From UBA10646 sp046296295 (GTDB taxonomy: Bacteria > Bacteroidota > Bacteroidia > Chitinophagales > Chitinophagaceae), in contig JBKBLG010000008.1 of the NCBI GenBank assembly GCA_046296295.1, positions 62,001 to 126,000 of the forward strand: a stretch of 64,000 nt of DNA, written 5' to 3'. A model generated the notes under the pieces. The model worked only from the letters and a program-made list of their open reading frames with translations, ran no database searches and had not been told where the DNA came from. Of this stretch, positions 1-8,624 are shown piece by piece. The position numbers and the translations under genes were made by a program. The first letter of the stretch is position 1, and each line of letters begins with the position of its first letter.

Positions 1-1966
1 CAAGTTGTAAAATTCGAACACTCACTGTATCGCGTGTATTACAACCATTGCTTACAGCGTTTAAGTAAAACTTAACTGAGGCAGGCTGTAGTGGTAGTAT
101 TGGTGTTGTAAATGTAGTACCAGTACCAGCAGGTGTACCACTTATATTGCCTGTTAAGAACCAATTATAAGTAGTATTAGCCTGTACATTTTGCACTTGT
201 AGTGTTGCAGCAGTATTGCTACAAATAATGGTATCGGCATTGAAAGTTGATTTCAAAGGACGAGGATTTGCAAATACACGCACTACAGTATCGTACACGC
301 AGTTAGCACTATCTGTAACTCTGAAACGATAGTTGTACACGCTTGCTACTGTTGGTGATACTCTTGCAGTATATACGTTACCTGTTTGGGTTTGGTCTAT
401 CAAGCCTAAACCTGGTAACCATGTGGCACTACTAGGTCCTATGGAGTAGGTTTCGTTAATAGAACCAGCATCGATACGCTGTAGTGAAGGACCAAATTCT
501 AAATTCCAAAAGAATAAGGTACCATTATCTGCACCCCAGTTATCGCAATAACGTAAAATCCAGTTACCATTAACAGGCGAACCATTCAATAAAGTGAAAG
601 GTGTTGGTGTTGGGCCTTCGGTACGTGGTAAGTAATCGCCCGCTGGAGCTACTACATCGTTCACCGTTACACCAGTGGTACTAACATAAGTATAAGGTGT
701 TGGGGCTAAACCTGCTGCAATTAAGCTACGTGTAGCAGAAGTACCCGCAGGGCGGAAACGATAAGAATAACCACGTCCGGGTATAGGGTTGTTGCCGGCA
801 TCGCCTAGTACAGGCTCTCCAAGGTTGGTACCACCGCCACTAGTAGCTAAATCGTTAATAAAAGGTTTTAAATCAATGATAGCACCATTGGGAGCAATCA
901 ATTGTAAGCTTAAATCACCCATATAGGAGTGTTCCATATTCACAGTTACGCCTATAAAGTCTTGTGTTAAGTTCGAAATAGTAGTACCGGGTGCGAATTG
1001 ATTTACCGTAAGGGTATCTCTTACTGCAAGACCACAAGTACCTGAACCTCCAACGTTATCTACCAATGCAATTTGTCTGTTGCGTTGGATAGGGGCTTGA
1101 ATAAAGCCACCTACACCAGCCGTAAATGTTGCCGGAATAGATAGCGTATCGCCCAAACACATATTACCACCAGTAACATTAAAACGAGGCTTTACAGAAC
1201 CACGCAATTTGGCGGTAAATACTTGAGAACAGCCATTTGTATCAAGCACGGTTACTTTAATATTAAAACCTGCCGCTACGTTGAAACGGCGAACAAAACT
1301 ATTCACACCATTGGTGGTTGTATCGTTCGCAATACCGCCCATATTCCAAGTGAAACGACTTAATGCTACACTTTGGGTATAATTTGGAAATGGCCCACTC
1401 TGAGGGAAGGTTACATTCGCTGCAATTGTAAAGTTGGTTGTAGGACTTGGGCAGAAATTGATGTTACCATTAGCATCGGCACCAACACCATTGAGGGTGA
1501 TACCGCCTGTAATTGGCTGGCATGGAGGAGCACATTTTAGAACGCCTCTCCAGCCAGAACCTTGTATAGTAGCATCGCTACGAAAGCGGAAGGTTAAAGC
1601 TCTATCGGCATTACTAGAAACTAAATTTAGTGGCTGGCTATTAGCAGCATTAAACACATAAATTCGGGGTGCTGCAGTTGTTAAACCATCGAATACTTCG
1701 AGGCTATCGCCAGCTAAAATGCCCATTTCTGTAAAATCTACACGCATTTGGCGACCAGGGGTGTTACTTCTGAAAGTAACAGTGTAGTTTTCATTGGGGC
1801 CATAGTTGCCTGCTGGCTGACTATCGAAAAAGAAGCCTGAGCATGTGGTAATAGTTTGCCCACTTGTGAATCCGTTGTTGAGGGCATACGTTTGAGCCGA
1901 TAAATTGCCGGTAGCAATAAAGATTAGCATTATCGACACAAAACCAAGTAGTAGTTTTCTCATCAT
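1..1966 (-). CDS. Large secreted CUB/P-domain surface protein, 3' end outside window
   Basis: The reading frame runs on the minus strand from ATG at 1966 (a second ATG at 1963) off the left edge; about 655 codons are visible. It opens with a signal peptide (MRKLLLGF...LSAQ). Residues about 25-140 look like a CUB domain (GNYGPNENYTVTF, then DSLEVFDG and a GWRG end). A proprotein-convertase P-domain-like stretch follows around residue 330-490 (MGDLSLQLIAPNG, NGNWILRYCDNWGADNG). After it come Ig/PKD-like beta modules with paired cysteines. Such modular proteins in Bacteroidota normally end in a T9SS or gliding-associated sorting domain, which would lie outside this window. Probable role: secreted or cell-surface adhesin or enzyme scaffold; no catalytic domain is visible. 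One GYAA element at 1001 encodes LTVN in this gene. Confidence 0.85.
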   Translation of the reverse strand, partial: MMRKLLLGFVSIMLIFIATGNLSAQTYALNNGFTSGQTITTCSGFFFDSQPAGNYGPNENYTVTFRSNTPGRQMRVDFTEMGILAGDSLEVFDGLTTAAPRIYVFNAANSQPLNLVSSNADRALTFRFRSDATIQGSGWRGVLKCAPPCQPITGGITLNGVGADANGNINFCPSPTTNFTIAANVTFPQSGPFPNYTQSVALSRFTWNMGGIANDTTTNGVNSFVRRFNVAAGFNIKVTVLDTNGCSQVFTAKLRGSVKPRFNVTGGNMCLGDTLSIPATFTAGVGGFIQAPIQRNRQIALVDNVGGSGTCGLAVRDTLTVNQFAPGTTISNLTQDFIGVTVNMEHSYMGDLSLQLIAPNGAIIDLKPFINDLATSGGGTNLGEPVLGDAGNNPIPGRGYSYRFRPAGTSATRSLIAAGLAPTPYTYVSTTGVTVNDVVAPAGDYLPRTEGPTPTPFTLLNGSPVNGNWILRYCDNWGADNGTLFFWNLEFGPSLQRIDAGSINETYSIGPSSATWLPGLGLIDQTQTGNVYTARVSPTVASVYNYRFRVTDSANCVYDTVVRVFANPRPLKSTFNADTIICSNTAATLQVQNVQANTTYNWFLTGNISGTPAGTGTTFTTPILPLQPASVKFYLNAVSNGCNTRDTVSVRILQL
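1001..1014 (+). repeat. GYAA element
   Basis: Reading CATTT..GTAA on the plus strand; inside the minus-strand CUB/P-domain gene, where it encodes LTVN. Stem end A/G, unpaired. Confidence 0.8.
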
Positions 1967-2086
1967 TTGTAAGGAGGTTTGTGATAAAGCGCCATGAAAT
2001 TAAGCAATCCTTAACAATGTTAAGCACTTACACAACAAAACTTTTTGATGGTTGTAGGCAACAACTTTTTATTTGAAAACACAAAA

Positions 2087-2102
2087 CCCCGCAAGTGCGG
2101 GG
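2087..2102 (-). terminator. Terminator downstream of ilvE
   Basis: Six-base stem CCCCGC/GCGGGG with AAGT loop, followed on the minus strand by a T-rich run. It lies 35 bases past the ilvE stop and just upstream of the next minus-strand gene. Confidence 0.8.
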
Positions 2103-2136
2103 CTTTATATACTTACCATGCTGTTTAAAGTTCAAA

Positions 2137-3207
2137 TTAAATTTTGAACATCCATCCAAAACGATCTTCTACCCTTCCTTCTCTAATATTGTTCAAATTG
2201 TGCTTCACGGCAGGGGCTATTTGCCAAGATGTTGTATCAAACTCCATTACATAATCTTTATAACGCAATTCTTTGATGAACGAAATGGTAGCAGCGGTTC
2301 CAGAACCGAACACTTCAATCAAATTGCCCTTTTCGTGTTCGTTTTGCAACTCATCAATCGAAATTTTGCGCTTTTCAACATTATATCCCATTTCCTCCAG
2401 CAGGCAAATCACACTGTCACGTGTAATACCATCTAAAATGGTACCGTCTAAAGCTGGCGTTACAACTTTTTTATCCTTAAAGGCAAAAAATACATTCATG
2501 GTGCCAATTTCCTCCAAATACTTGTGTTCATAGGCATCTGTCCAAAGTACTTGATCGTAACCCTTCTTTTTTGCTTCTGCAGTTGCCAACATACTAGCAC
2601 CATAATTACCGGCAGCCTTAGCGTACCCAACACCACCCGGTGCTGCTCTTGTATATTTTTCCTCTACATATATACGCATAGGGGCTGCATAATATGGACC
2701 TGTAGGACTTAATAAAATCATGAACTTATACGTCAGAGATGTATGCACGCCCAGTACATAATCAGTACTAAACATAAATGGACGAATATATAAACTGTGA
2801 TCAGGACGAGCCGGAATCCAATCTTTATCTAATTCTAACAACGACTTCAACCCATCAATAAAAATATGCTTGGGCACTTCAGGCATATTCATACGTTGTG
2901 CACTCAAGTTAAACCGCTTGAAGTTATCGTATGGGCGAAACACGAAGGCATTACCCTGCTCATCTTTATAGGCTTTTACACCTTCAAAAATTGCCTGACC
3001 ATAATGTAACGCAGCCATAGAAGGGTCAATCACTAGTGGCTGATAAGGCTTAATTTCTACGTTTTTCCACTCACCATTCACGTAATCGGCTTCTAACATG
3101 TGATCTGTAAAGAAACGACCGAACGGAATGTTCTCTAAATTGAGGTCATTCAACTTACTGTGTTCAACACGTGTAATATGAATGTCAATCTCTTGTACCA
3201 TAACCAA
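2137..3207 (-). CDS. ilvE: Branched-chain amino acid aminotransferase
   Basis: A 356-residue fold-type IV PLP aminotransferase that interconverts Leu, Ile and Val with their 2-oxo acids using glutamate/2-oxoglutarate in the cytoplasm. The PLP lysine is K197 in the context GGVGYAKAAGNYGAS; other family signatures are HYGQAIFEGVKAY near residue 68-80, EEIGTMNVFF, and GTAATIS near the end. Length and motifs fit the eukaryotic-like BCAT group common in Bacteroidota. The product starts MVMVQEIDIH; initiation at M3 is equally possible. It stands alone, transcribed away from the next cluster and closed by a terminator at 2087. Confidence 0.95.
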   Translation of the reverse strand: MVMVQEIDIHITRVEHSKLNDLNLENIPFGRFFTDHMLEADYVNGEWKNVEIKPYQPLVIDPSMAALHYGQAIFEGVKAYKDEQGNAFVFRPYDNFKRFNLSAQRMNMPEVPKHIFIDGLKSLLELDKDWIPARPDHSLYIRPFMFSTDYVLGVHTSLTYKFMILLSPTGPYYAAPMRIYVEEKYTRAAPGGVGYAKAAGNYGASMLATAEAKKKGYDQVLWTDAYEHKYLEEIGTMNVFFAFKDKKVVTPALDGTILDGITRDSVICLLEEMGYNVEKRKISIDELQNEHEKGNLIEVFGSGTAATISFIKELRYKDYVMEFDTTSWQIAPAVKHNLNNIREGRVEDRFGWMFKI

Positions 3208-3267
3208 TACTTTTGTTGTTGCAAAGAAAGGGAAAAAAGAAAACTAACAACCGTTAATATTTTTTGA

Positions 3268-3867
3268 ATGGCCGATTTCGAAAATCTACAACTCAATGCT
3301 GCACTAATTGAACAGCTCTACAAAAACAGCTTGGTACTTTGTACACCTTTCAACGAAGCAGCAAAATCAGCAGTACCAGTAAAGGCAAGTACATTAGAAG
3401 AAAATCAAACCAATCAAGACCTTACGGTAAATGCTTCTTCAACCACCACAGCTACCCCCAACACAGCCATTAAATTTTTAGGAAGCAATAAAAAGCAAGT
3501 GTTAATTATTGTATCCGACAGCACAGCCATTCATGTGAAAGATGCTGCACTTGAATTGCTCATTAAAGTGTTGGGGGCATGTAAGCTAACCTTAGAAGAT
3601 GTTGCTTTGGTTAACGTACATCAACAAGCAGTACAGCTGCCACAACTACAAACGCATTTTCAACCCCAAAAAATGCTCATTTTCGGTGTACCTGCTGTGC
3701 AATTAGCTATTCCTTTCACCATACCACGCTATCGAGTACAAGCACATGGAAACATACAGTATCTTTTTGCCAATCACTTAGATAGCATGCTCACAGCCGA
3801 TGCCAACGCTACAACGGAAAAGAAAAATTTATGGACTTCCTTAAAACAACTGTTCGCAGTTGCATAA
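3268..3867 (+). CDS. Uncharacterised protein upstream of rdgB
   Basis: A 199-residue cytoplasmic protein with no signal peptide. I do not recognise a named family. The first 70 residues are low in structure (polar, Thr/Ala rich, NASSTTTATPN), and an alpha/beta core follows from about residue 70 (KKQVLIIVSDST, then KMLIFGVPAVQLAIPF). It ends 9 bases before rdgB and reads in the same direction, so it is probably the first gene of a rdgB-thioesterase-PH-domain operon; any link to nucleotide or DNA metabolism rests only on that position. A GYAA element at 3420 lies inside it and encodes LTVN in the low-complexity part. Confidence 0.75.
   Translation: MADFENLQLNAALIEQLYKNSLVLCTPFNEAAKSAVPVKASTLEENQTNQDLTVNASSTTTATPNTAIKFLGSNKKQVLIIVSDSTAIHVKDAALELLIKVLGACKLTLEDVALVNVHQQAVQLPQLQTHFQPQKMLIFGVPAVQLAIPFTIPRYRVQAHGNIQYLFANHLDSMLTADANATTEKKNLWTSLKQLFAVA
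3420..3433 (-). repeat. GYAA element
   Basis: Exact 12-mer on the minus strand. Inside the 3268 gene, encodes LTVN. Stem A-T. Confidence 0.85.
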
Positions 3868-3876
3868 CAACACCTT

Positions 3877-4464
3877 ATGATTGAACTAATATTCGCTACA
3901 CAAAACCAACATAAAGTACAAGAAATAGCAACCCTGCTACCGCAACACCTACGTGTAATTACCATGGGCGAAGTCGGCATCACACAAGATATTCCTGAAC
4001 CGCACGATACCATTACGGCGAATGCACATGAAAAAAGTAAAACCATTTATGCCCTTACGGGTAAAAATTGCTTTGGAGAAGATACTGGCCTTGTAGTGCC
4101 TGCACTTAACGGCGAACCCGGTGTAAAAAGTGCCCGTTATGCAGGCAACGATAAAAACTTCGAAGCCAACATCAATAAATTATTACAAAACATGGCTTCA
4201 TTTACCGTAAGGGATGCTTATTTCTTAACGGTGATATCATTGGTATGGCAAGGTAATACTTACACATTCGAAGGGCGTTGCGATGGCACTATTACCAACA
4301 CACCAAGAGGCACAGGCGGCTTTGGCTATGATGCTGTTTTTAAACCATTAGGCAGCGATAAAACCTTTGCAGAAATGTTGGTCAACGAAAAAAATAAGTA
4401 TAGCCATCGCCGCAAAGCAGTAGATGCATTACTCACATTTTTAAATACTCAGGTACCTTTATAG
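3877..4464 (+). CDS. rdgB: Non-canonical purine NTP pyrophosphatase (RdgB/HAM1)
   Basis: A 195-residue cytoplasmic house-cleaning enzyme hydrolysing ITP, dITP and XTP to the monophosphate and PPi, keeping deaminated purines out of DNA and RNA. Family signatures are in order: the nucleotide-binding start FATQNQHKVQEI (residues 6-17), the catalytic acidic pair in GEDTGLVV (D69), the GFGYDAVF motif (148-155) and SHRRKA (176-181). Length is normal. It follows the 199-residue gene by 9 bases and precedes the thioesterase by 6, consistent with one operon. The FTVR at residues 109-112 is encoded by a GYAA repeat element. Confidence 0.96.
   Translation: MIELIFATQNQHKVQEIATLLPQHLRVITMGEVGITQDIPEPHDTITANAHEKSKTIYALTGKNCFGEDTGLVVPALNGEPGVKSARYAGNDKNFEANINKLLQNMASFTVRDAYFLTVISLVWQGNTYTFEGRCDGTITNTPRGTGGFGYDAVFKPLGSDKTFAEMLVNEKNKYSHRRKAVDALLTFLNTQVPL
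4199..4212 (+). repeat. GYAA element
   Basis: Inside rdgB, encodes FTVR. Exact CATTTACCGTAAGG; next base G leaves the outer stem pair open. Confidence 0.85.
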
Positions 4465-4470
4465 CATATT

Positions 4471-4899
4471 ATGGAACGTATTAAAATTCAATTACCTAAT
4501 CAATTTTTATTCGCCACCCAAATTCCCATTCGTATTGGCGATGTTAATTATGGTGGGCACGTTGGTAACGATGCTTTTTTAAGCTTAATTCACGAGGCAC
4601 GAATGCAGTTTTTGGCTTCATTTGGTTGGAGCGAATTGAACATGGCAGGCGTTGCACTTATCATGGCCGATGTTGGTATAGAATATAAACACGAACTGAA
4701 ATATGGCGATGTTGTTACTGCACATGTAGCCGTACAAGGTATTGATAGGCTGGGTTTTGATGTGGTATATCACCTTACGGTGAATAAGGATAACACCACC
4801 ATAACCGCTGCAAAAGCGAAAACCGGTATGCTATGTTTTGATTATGCTGCCGGCAAAAAACAACCTGTTCCAGATGCTGTTATAAAAGCATTTTCTTAA
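4471..4899 (+). CDS. 4HBT hotdog-fold acyl-CoA thioesterase
   Basis: A 142-residue protein of the YbgC/FadM-type 4-hydroxybenzoyl-CoA thioesterase family, predicted to release CoA from acyl-CoA in the cytoplasm. The N-terminal strand RIGDVNYGGHVGN (D24, H30, N33) is a variant of the usual DxxGHVNN active-site signature, followed by the long hotdog helix (DAFLSLIHEARMQFL). Substrate cannot be read from sequence. It is 6 bases after rdgB and 10 before the PH-domain gene, so likely co-transcribed. An altered GYAA element (4773) encodes LTVN near the C-terminus. Confidence 0.85.
   Translation: MERIKIQLPNQFLFATQIPIRIGDVNYGGHVGNDAFLSLIHEARMQFLASFGWSELNMAGVALIMADVGIEYKHELKYGDVVTAHVAVQGIDRLGFDVVYHLTVNKDNTTITAAKAKTGMLCFDYAAGKKQPVPDAVIKAFS
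4773..4786 (-). repeat. GYAA element, variant arm
   Basis: In the thioesterase gene, encodes LTVN. TTCACC-GTAA-GGTGA forms a 5-base stem. Confidence 0.65.
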
Positions 4900-4909
4900 A
4901 CCAACAACT

Positions 4910-5314
4910 ATGAACGATATAACTTTTAAAAGCAAGGTTGATACATGGTATTATATACTGCTATGTTTTCTGATAATAATCACATTGGCCATAGCATTAA
5001 TGCACCCACAATGGTACATGAGTGCATTAATGCTACCTGCATTAGTAATTGCATTCACTTGTCTTGCAACAAAGTACACGGTTACAGCAACGGATCTTAT
5101 TGTGCATTGCGGCTTTTTCAAGCAATCAATTCCTATTGCTAGTATTACCATAATTCAGAAATGTAATAGTTGGCTTTCGGCTCCGGCACTAAGCATGGAT
5201 CGGTTAGAAATTCGATACCGTAGATTTGAAAGTGTTACTATTTCTCCTACCAATAAAGATGCCTTTATTGCAGCCTTACTAAGCCATAATAAAGACATTG
5301 AAATACATATTTAA
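4910..5314 (+). CDS. Bacterial PH-domain membrane protein (YyaB-like)
   Basis: A 134-residue protein with two adjacent membrane segments (about residues 13-31 and 34-52) followed by a small bacterial pleckstrin-homology-like domain (KYTVTATDLIVHCGFFKQSIPIASI, then RLEIRYRRFESVTISP). This arrangement matches the YyaB-like/DUF1200 group seen in Firmicutes and Bacteroidota. Function is unknown. It is the last gene of the plus-strand cluster and converges with dsbD, with only 8 bases between the stops. Confidence 0.75.
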   Translation: MNDITFKSKVDTWYYILLCFLIIITLAIALMHPQWYMSALMLPALVIAFTCLATKYTVTATDLIVHCGFFKQSIPIASITIIQKCNSWLSAPALSMDRLEIRYRRFESVTISPTNKDAFIAALLSHNKDIEIHI

Positions 5315-5322
5315 TAAAATAA

Positions 5323-7284
5323 TTATTTAGAACGCTCTTTGTACGTAGCTATCACTTTATTTAAATGTGCTAGAAACTTATTGATGTTGCTATCGTAGCC
5401 ATAGCGTATATCGCTTAAGGTATTGCCTTTATGATCTAAGAACATATACAAAGGCTGTGCGTTGAAATTAAACTTCTCTTTTTGATAATCGAGATTTTTC
5501 TCTCCAATTGTTGTTATACGTTCGCCGTTGGCATTGGTGTACTGTTCGTTCAATGGTAGTTCGGTACGCTCATCGGTATACAAACTTATAATTACAAACT
5601 CGTTGCGTAATGTTTGTAGCACTTGAGGATTACTCCATACTTCTTCCTCCATCTTACGACAGTTGGCACAACTATGCCCGGTAAAATCGAGCATGATTGG
5701 CTTACTCAATGCCTTTGCGGCTGCCATACCTTCTTCTAAATCAAAATATCCAACTAATCCAAAAGGCAACTTTAATTTATCAGTTAACTTTTTGGGTGGT
5801 TGCGCTGCGTTATCATTTACCGTAAGGTTAGTAGCTGTTTGATTACTTGTGAGCAATACATTAAAATCTTGTGTTGTTGCCGGCGGAACAAGTCCGCTCA
5901 ATGGTTTGAGTGGTGCCCCCCACAAACCTGGTATCATATACACTGCAAAACTAAATGCCGCAATAGCAAAAAATAAACGTGGCAATGTGATATAAGGCAA
6001 ATCGCTATCGTGGCTGAATTTTATCTTACCCAATAAGTACATGCCCATGAGTATGAATAATACAATCCAAATGCTTAGAAATACATCTCTATCGAGGATA
6101 CCCCAGTGATAGATTAAATCTACATTACTGAGGAATTTCATAGCCAATGCCAATTCAATAAAACCAAAGAAAACCTTTACACTATTCAGCCAACCACCAC
6201 TGCGGGGCAAGCTTTTGATCATAGAGGGGAACAATGCAAATACCGTGAATGGCAAAGCTAATCCTAAGCTAAAACCTAACATTCCTAGCACGGGAGCAAG
6301 GGTAATACCTTGGCTGCTCGTACTACCCAACAATAATCCTACTAACGGACCGGTACAACTGAAAGAAACAATTACCAATGTAAGGGCCATAAAGAAAATT
6401 CCTATAAAGCCACCTTTACTTGCTTTTCCATCTACTGAGTTCGCCCACTTATTCGGCAACTGTAACTCAAAACCTCCCAACAATGAAATACCAAACACAA
6501 TAAAAATGAAGAAAAACAATAAATTACTTATTGCACTTGTACTGATACTGTATAAAATTTTATCGCCAAATATGGATGTAAGTATTACGGTAGGGATTGT
6601 ATAAATTAGTATAATACTTAATGAATACCAAAGTGCTGTAATAACGCCTTTTCCTTTGCTTTCGGCTCGCTTCAAAAACATGGTTACAGTTACCGGCACT
6701 AGTGGAAAAACACAAGGTGTAAATACAGCAGCAAAACCTGCTAGTAACGATAGTAAAAAAGTATCGAGCAGTGAGGTGGGTATTTGATTACCCACGTTAT
6801 TTGTTACATCGGCTGCTATTGGCATAACTACCTCTCCAAATGATACGGTATTATTTGGAAAAGCATCGGCAGATTTGGCTAACCAATTAAAGCTACCCTT
6901 AACATCTACTTGCTGACTGCTAGGGATGTGTAAGATGTAAGTAAAGCTCACTTTATCGCGATATGCGTTAAGTTGTGTACCGCTACCATCATCTACAACT
7001 ATTAAGCTTCCGTTGGTAATTACTGTATCGTTAGCACGTATATATTTCGTAACGGAACTATCCCATGTTATGCTGCTTACAAAAGCTTCATTATTAGGCT
7101 GTTGTACTCCAAACAAAAAAGTGCTTTTATCGAGCGTAGCTTTTACCGTAAGGTGTACAATACTATCGTTAATACGTTTGGTTTCAAAAGCAAACTGCAC
7201 AGGATTATTAACTTCCTGTGCAGTAGCTTTATGAACTTGAAGTAGTACAGTGAATGCTATAACAACTGCTATAATTTTTTGCAT
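5323..7284 (-). CDS. dsbD: Thiol:disulfide interchange protein DsbD
   Basis: A 653-residue inner-membrane reductant carrier that passes electrons from cytoplasmic thioredoxin to periplasmic partners. Order: signal peptide, a DsbD N-terminal-like domain (about 25-165), a membrane core (about 170-480) with the key cysteines in FTPCVFPLVPV (C191) and SFSCTGPLVG, and a C-terminal thioredoxin-like domain with CANC (C539, C542). The N-terminal domain contains no cysteine at all, although in E. coli DsbD this domain carries an essential pair. The missing pair is present in the 149-residue protein encoded just upstream (7294-7743), so the two probably work together. GYAA elements lie at 5814 and 7141. 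Confidence 0.93.
   Translation of the reverse strand: MQKIIAVVIAFTVLLQVHKATAQEVNNPVQFAFETKRINDSIVHLTVKATLDKSTFLFGVQQPNNEAFVSSITWDSSVTKYIRANDTVITNGSLIVVDDGSGTQLNAYRDKVSFTYILHIPSSQQVDVKGSFNWLAKSADAFPNNTVSFGEVVMPIAADVTNNVGNQIPTSLLDTFLLSLLAGFAAVFTPCVFPLVPVTVTMFLKRAESKGKGVITALWYSLSIILIYTIPTVILTSIFGDKILYSISTSAISNLLFFFIFIVFGISLLGGFELQLPNKWANSVDGKASKGGFIGIFFMALTLVIVSFSCTGPLVGLLLGSTSSQGITLAPVLGMLGFSLGLALPFTVFALFPSMIKSLPRSGGWLNSVKVFFGFIELALAMKFLSNVDLIYHWGILDRDVFLSIWIVLFILMGMYLLGKIKFSHDSDLPYITLPRLFFAIAAFSFAVYMIPGLWGAPLKPLSGLVPPATTQDFNVLLTSNQTATNLTVNDNAAQPPKKLTDKLKLPFGLVGYFDLEEGMAAAKALSKPIMLDFTGHSCANCRKMEEEVWSNPQVLQTLRNEFVIISLYTDERTELPLNEQYTNANGERITTIGEKNLDYQKEKFNFNAQPLYMFLDHKGNTLSDIRYGYDSNINKFLAHLNKVIATYKERSK
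5814..5827 (+). repeat. GYAA element
   Basis: In dsbD (minus strand), encodes LTVN between membrane core and thioredoxin domain. Stem A-T. Confidence 0.85.
7141..7153 (+). repeat. GYAA element
   Basis: In dsbD N-terminal domain, encodes LTVK. TTTTACC arm, stem A-T. Confidence 0.8.
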
Positions 7285-7293
7285 AATTGTGTA

Positions 7294-7743
7294 TTACTGT
7301 AATGCTAAAGTGAAATTCTTTTTAGTGGGTGGTAAGCATTGATGATCGTCGCACACCATATACTCTACCACACCATTGATATTGGTTTTAACCTTGCCTT
7401 TTAGTTTAACAATCTGAATAAATGTTACTTCATTAGCATAGTGTTTAACATCTACACCAAAATTTTTATCGTGTTCCGTTTGCAATTTTCCAATTTCTTT
7501 TGGCTTTCCTACCAAGCTAATTAAGGGATTAGGCTTAAAAACAATGCTGGTAGGAATAGGGCCTCCTGCCGGTGTGTTCTGACTGTATATGTGCCAAGGC
7601 TTAGGCAAGGTTGCTATAATTACAACTTCGTAAGTATCGGCCGATTTTTTCACAATGTTGAACTGCCATTGTACAGGATCTTTGATTTGTGCGAACCCAA
7701 GATGGCTGCATATGAGCAACAATAAAGCAATGATGAAACGCAT
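7294..7743 (-). CDS. Stand-alone DsbD N-terminal-domain protein
   Basis: A 149-residue secreted protein (signal peptide MRFIIALLLL...FAQ) made of one DsbD-alpha-like immunoglobulin-fold domain. It ends EYMVCDDHQCLPP with C131 and C136, matching the redox-active Cys pair and the following PP of the E. coli DsbD N-terminal domain. It is 9 bases upstream of dsbD in the same direction. I infer that it is the periplasmic acceptor that takes over reducing equivalents from DsbD, whose own N-terminal domain lacks cysteines. Confidence 0.85.
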   Translation of the reverse strand: MRFIIALLLLICSHLGFAQIKDPVQWQFNIVKKSADTYEVVIIATLPKPWHIYSQNTPAGGPIPTSIVFKPNPLISLVGKPKEIGKLQTEHDKNFGVDVKHYANEVTFIQIVKLKGKVKTNINGVVEYMVCDDHQCLPPTKKNFTLALQ

Positions 7744-7791
7744 GTTGTTGAATTTTTTTATTATCTAAGATGCAAGTAACATTACGGTATG

Positions 7792-8451
7792 TTAACTCAG
7801 TCCTAAAAGCTGAAAAACAATTTTACCATCTTCATTTCCCAACAGTGCACTCGTGGCTCTTTCAGGATGCGGCATCATACCAAAAACATTTCTATTGGCA
7901 TTGCATATACCAGCTATGTTATCGGTAGTACCATTTGGATTAGCTTCTGGTACAACTGCACCATTTTCATTACAATAACGGAATAAAATTTGATTGTTCA
8001 ATTGTAATGCAGCTAACGTAGTAACATCGGCATAATAACGGCCATCGCCATGTGCAATCGGAATTTTTAAGGCTTTGCCATTACCGCTGGTGAGGTACAC
8101 ATTTTTACAATTAAACTGCTGATGGCTGTTCTGTAATAACACGCCTGGCAATAAGCCGCTCTCACACAAAATCTGAAAACCATTACACACTCCCAAAACC
8201 TTACCACCATTATTCGCAAAATCAATTACAGATTGCATCATTGGACTGAAGCGTGCAATGGCACCACAACGCAAGTAATCGCCATAGCTAAAACCGCCTG
8301 GCAATACAATACAGTCGTTGGTGGTGAAAGCACTTAAATCGCTTTCTTTATGCCACAGCATAATAACTTCTTTACCCAAATCGTTTTGTAGACTGTCTTG
8401 CATATCGCGGTCGCAATTGCTACCAGGGAAAACAACAACGCCAAACTTCAT
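7792..8451 (-). CDS. purQ: Phosphoribosylformylglycinamidine synthase, glutaminase subunit
   Basis: A 219-residue class I glutamine amidotransferase that supplies ammonia to PurL in the fourth step of purine synthesis. The nucleophile is C89 in GVCNGFQIL; the His-Glu pair is H195/E197 in MMPHPERA; GGFSYGDYLRCGA forms the oxyanion region. The length is that of the split PurQ rather than the large fused PurL. The presence of a separate PurQ implies PurS and a small PurL elsewhere. A perfect TAnnTTTG box (TACCTTTG on the minus strand) at 8477-8484 is a candidate promoter element. Confidence 0.95.
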   Translation of the reverse strand: MKFGVVVFPGSNCDRDMQDSLQNDLGKEVIMLWHKESDLSAFTTNDCIVLPGGFSYGDYLRCGAIARFSPMMQSVIDFANNGGKVLGVCNGFQILCESGLLPGVLLQNSHQQFNCKNVYLTSGNGKALKIPIAHGDGRYYADVTTLAALQLNNQILFRYCNENGAVVPEANPNGTTDNIAGICNANRNVFGMMPHPERATSALLGNEDGKIVFQLLGLS

Positions 8452-8476
8452 AAAACAGGTATTTCGTGTGAGGTGG

Positions 8477-8484
8477 CAAAGGTA
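8477..8484 (-). promoter_or_regulatory. Candidate -7 promoter box of purQ
   Basis: TACCTTTG on the minus strand fits the Bacteroidota sigma consensus TAnnTTTG and ends about 25 bases before the purQ ATG, leaving a short leader. No clear -33 TTTG was found. Confidence 0.5.
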
Positions 8485-8503
8485 GGCGTATCTGCGGTGA
8501 AAA

Positions 8504-8517
8504 CCTTACGGTAAAAG
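8504..8517 (-). repeat. GYAA element
   Basis: Left arm of the inverted pair between purQ and the TonB gene. Stem A-T. Confidence 0.85.
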
Positions 8518-8527
8518 CATTGTTATG

Positions 8528-8541
8528 CATTTACCGCAAGG
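8528..8541 (+). repeat. GYAA element, GCAA loop
   Basis: Right arm of the inverted pair. Loop GCAA, stem ACC/GGT. Confidence 0.8.
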
Positions 8542-8624
8542 TTGCTAATTCTTTGTTAAGGGTATTGCAATGCGGCTGCAACAATGGCTAATTGTAGCAT
8601 CAAAAACACCAACTTGCATTACGC

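Larger units (their letters stand above)
8502..8543. repeat. Inverted pair of GYAA elements between purQ and the TonB gene
   Basis: Two 19-base arms, 17 of 19 positions complementary, around a 4-base spacer TGTT. Each arm is one GYAA element (8504 minus, 8528 plus). As the flanking genes diverge, this is not a normal terminator site; it could form a cruciform or bind a protein in the shared promoter region. Confidence 0.8.
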
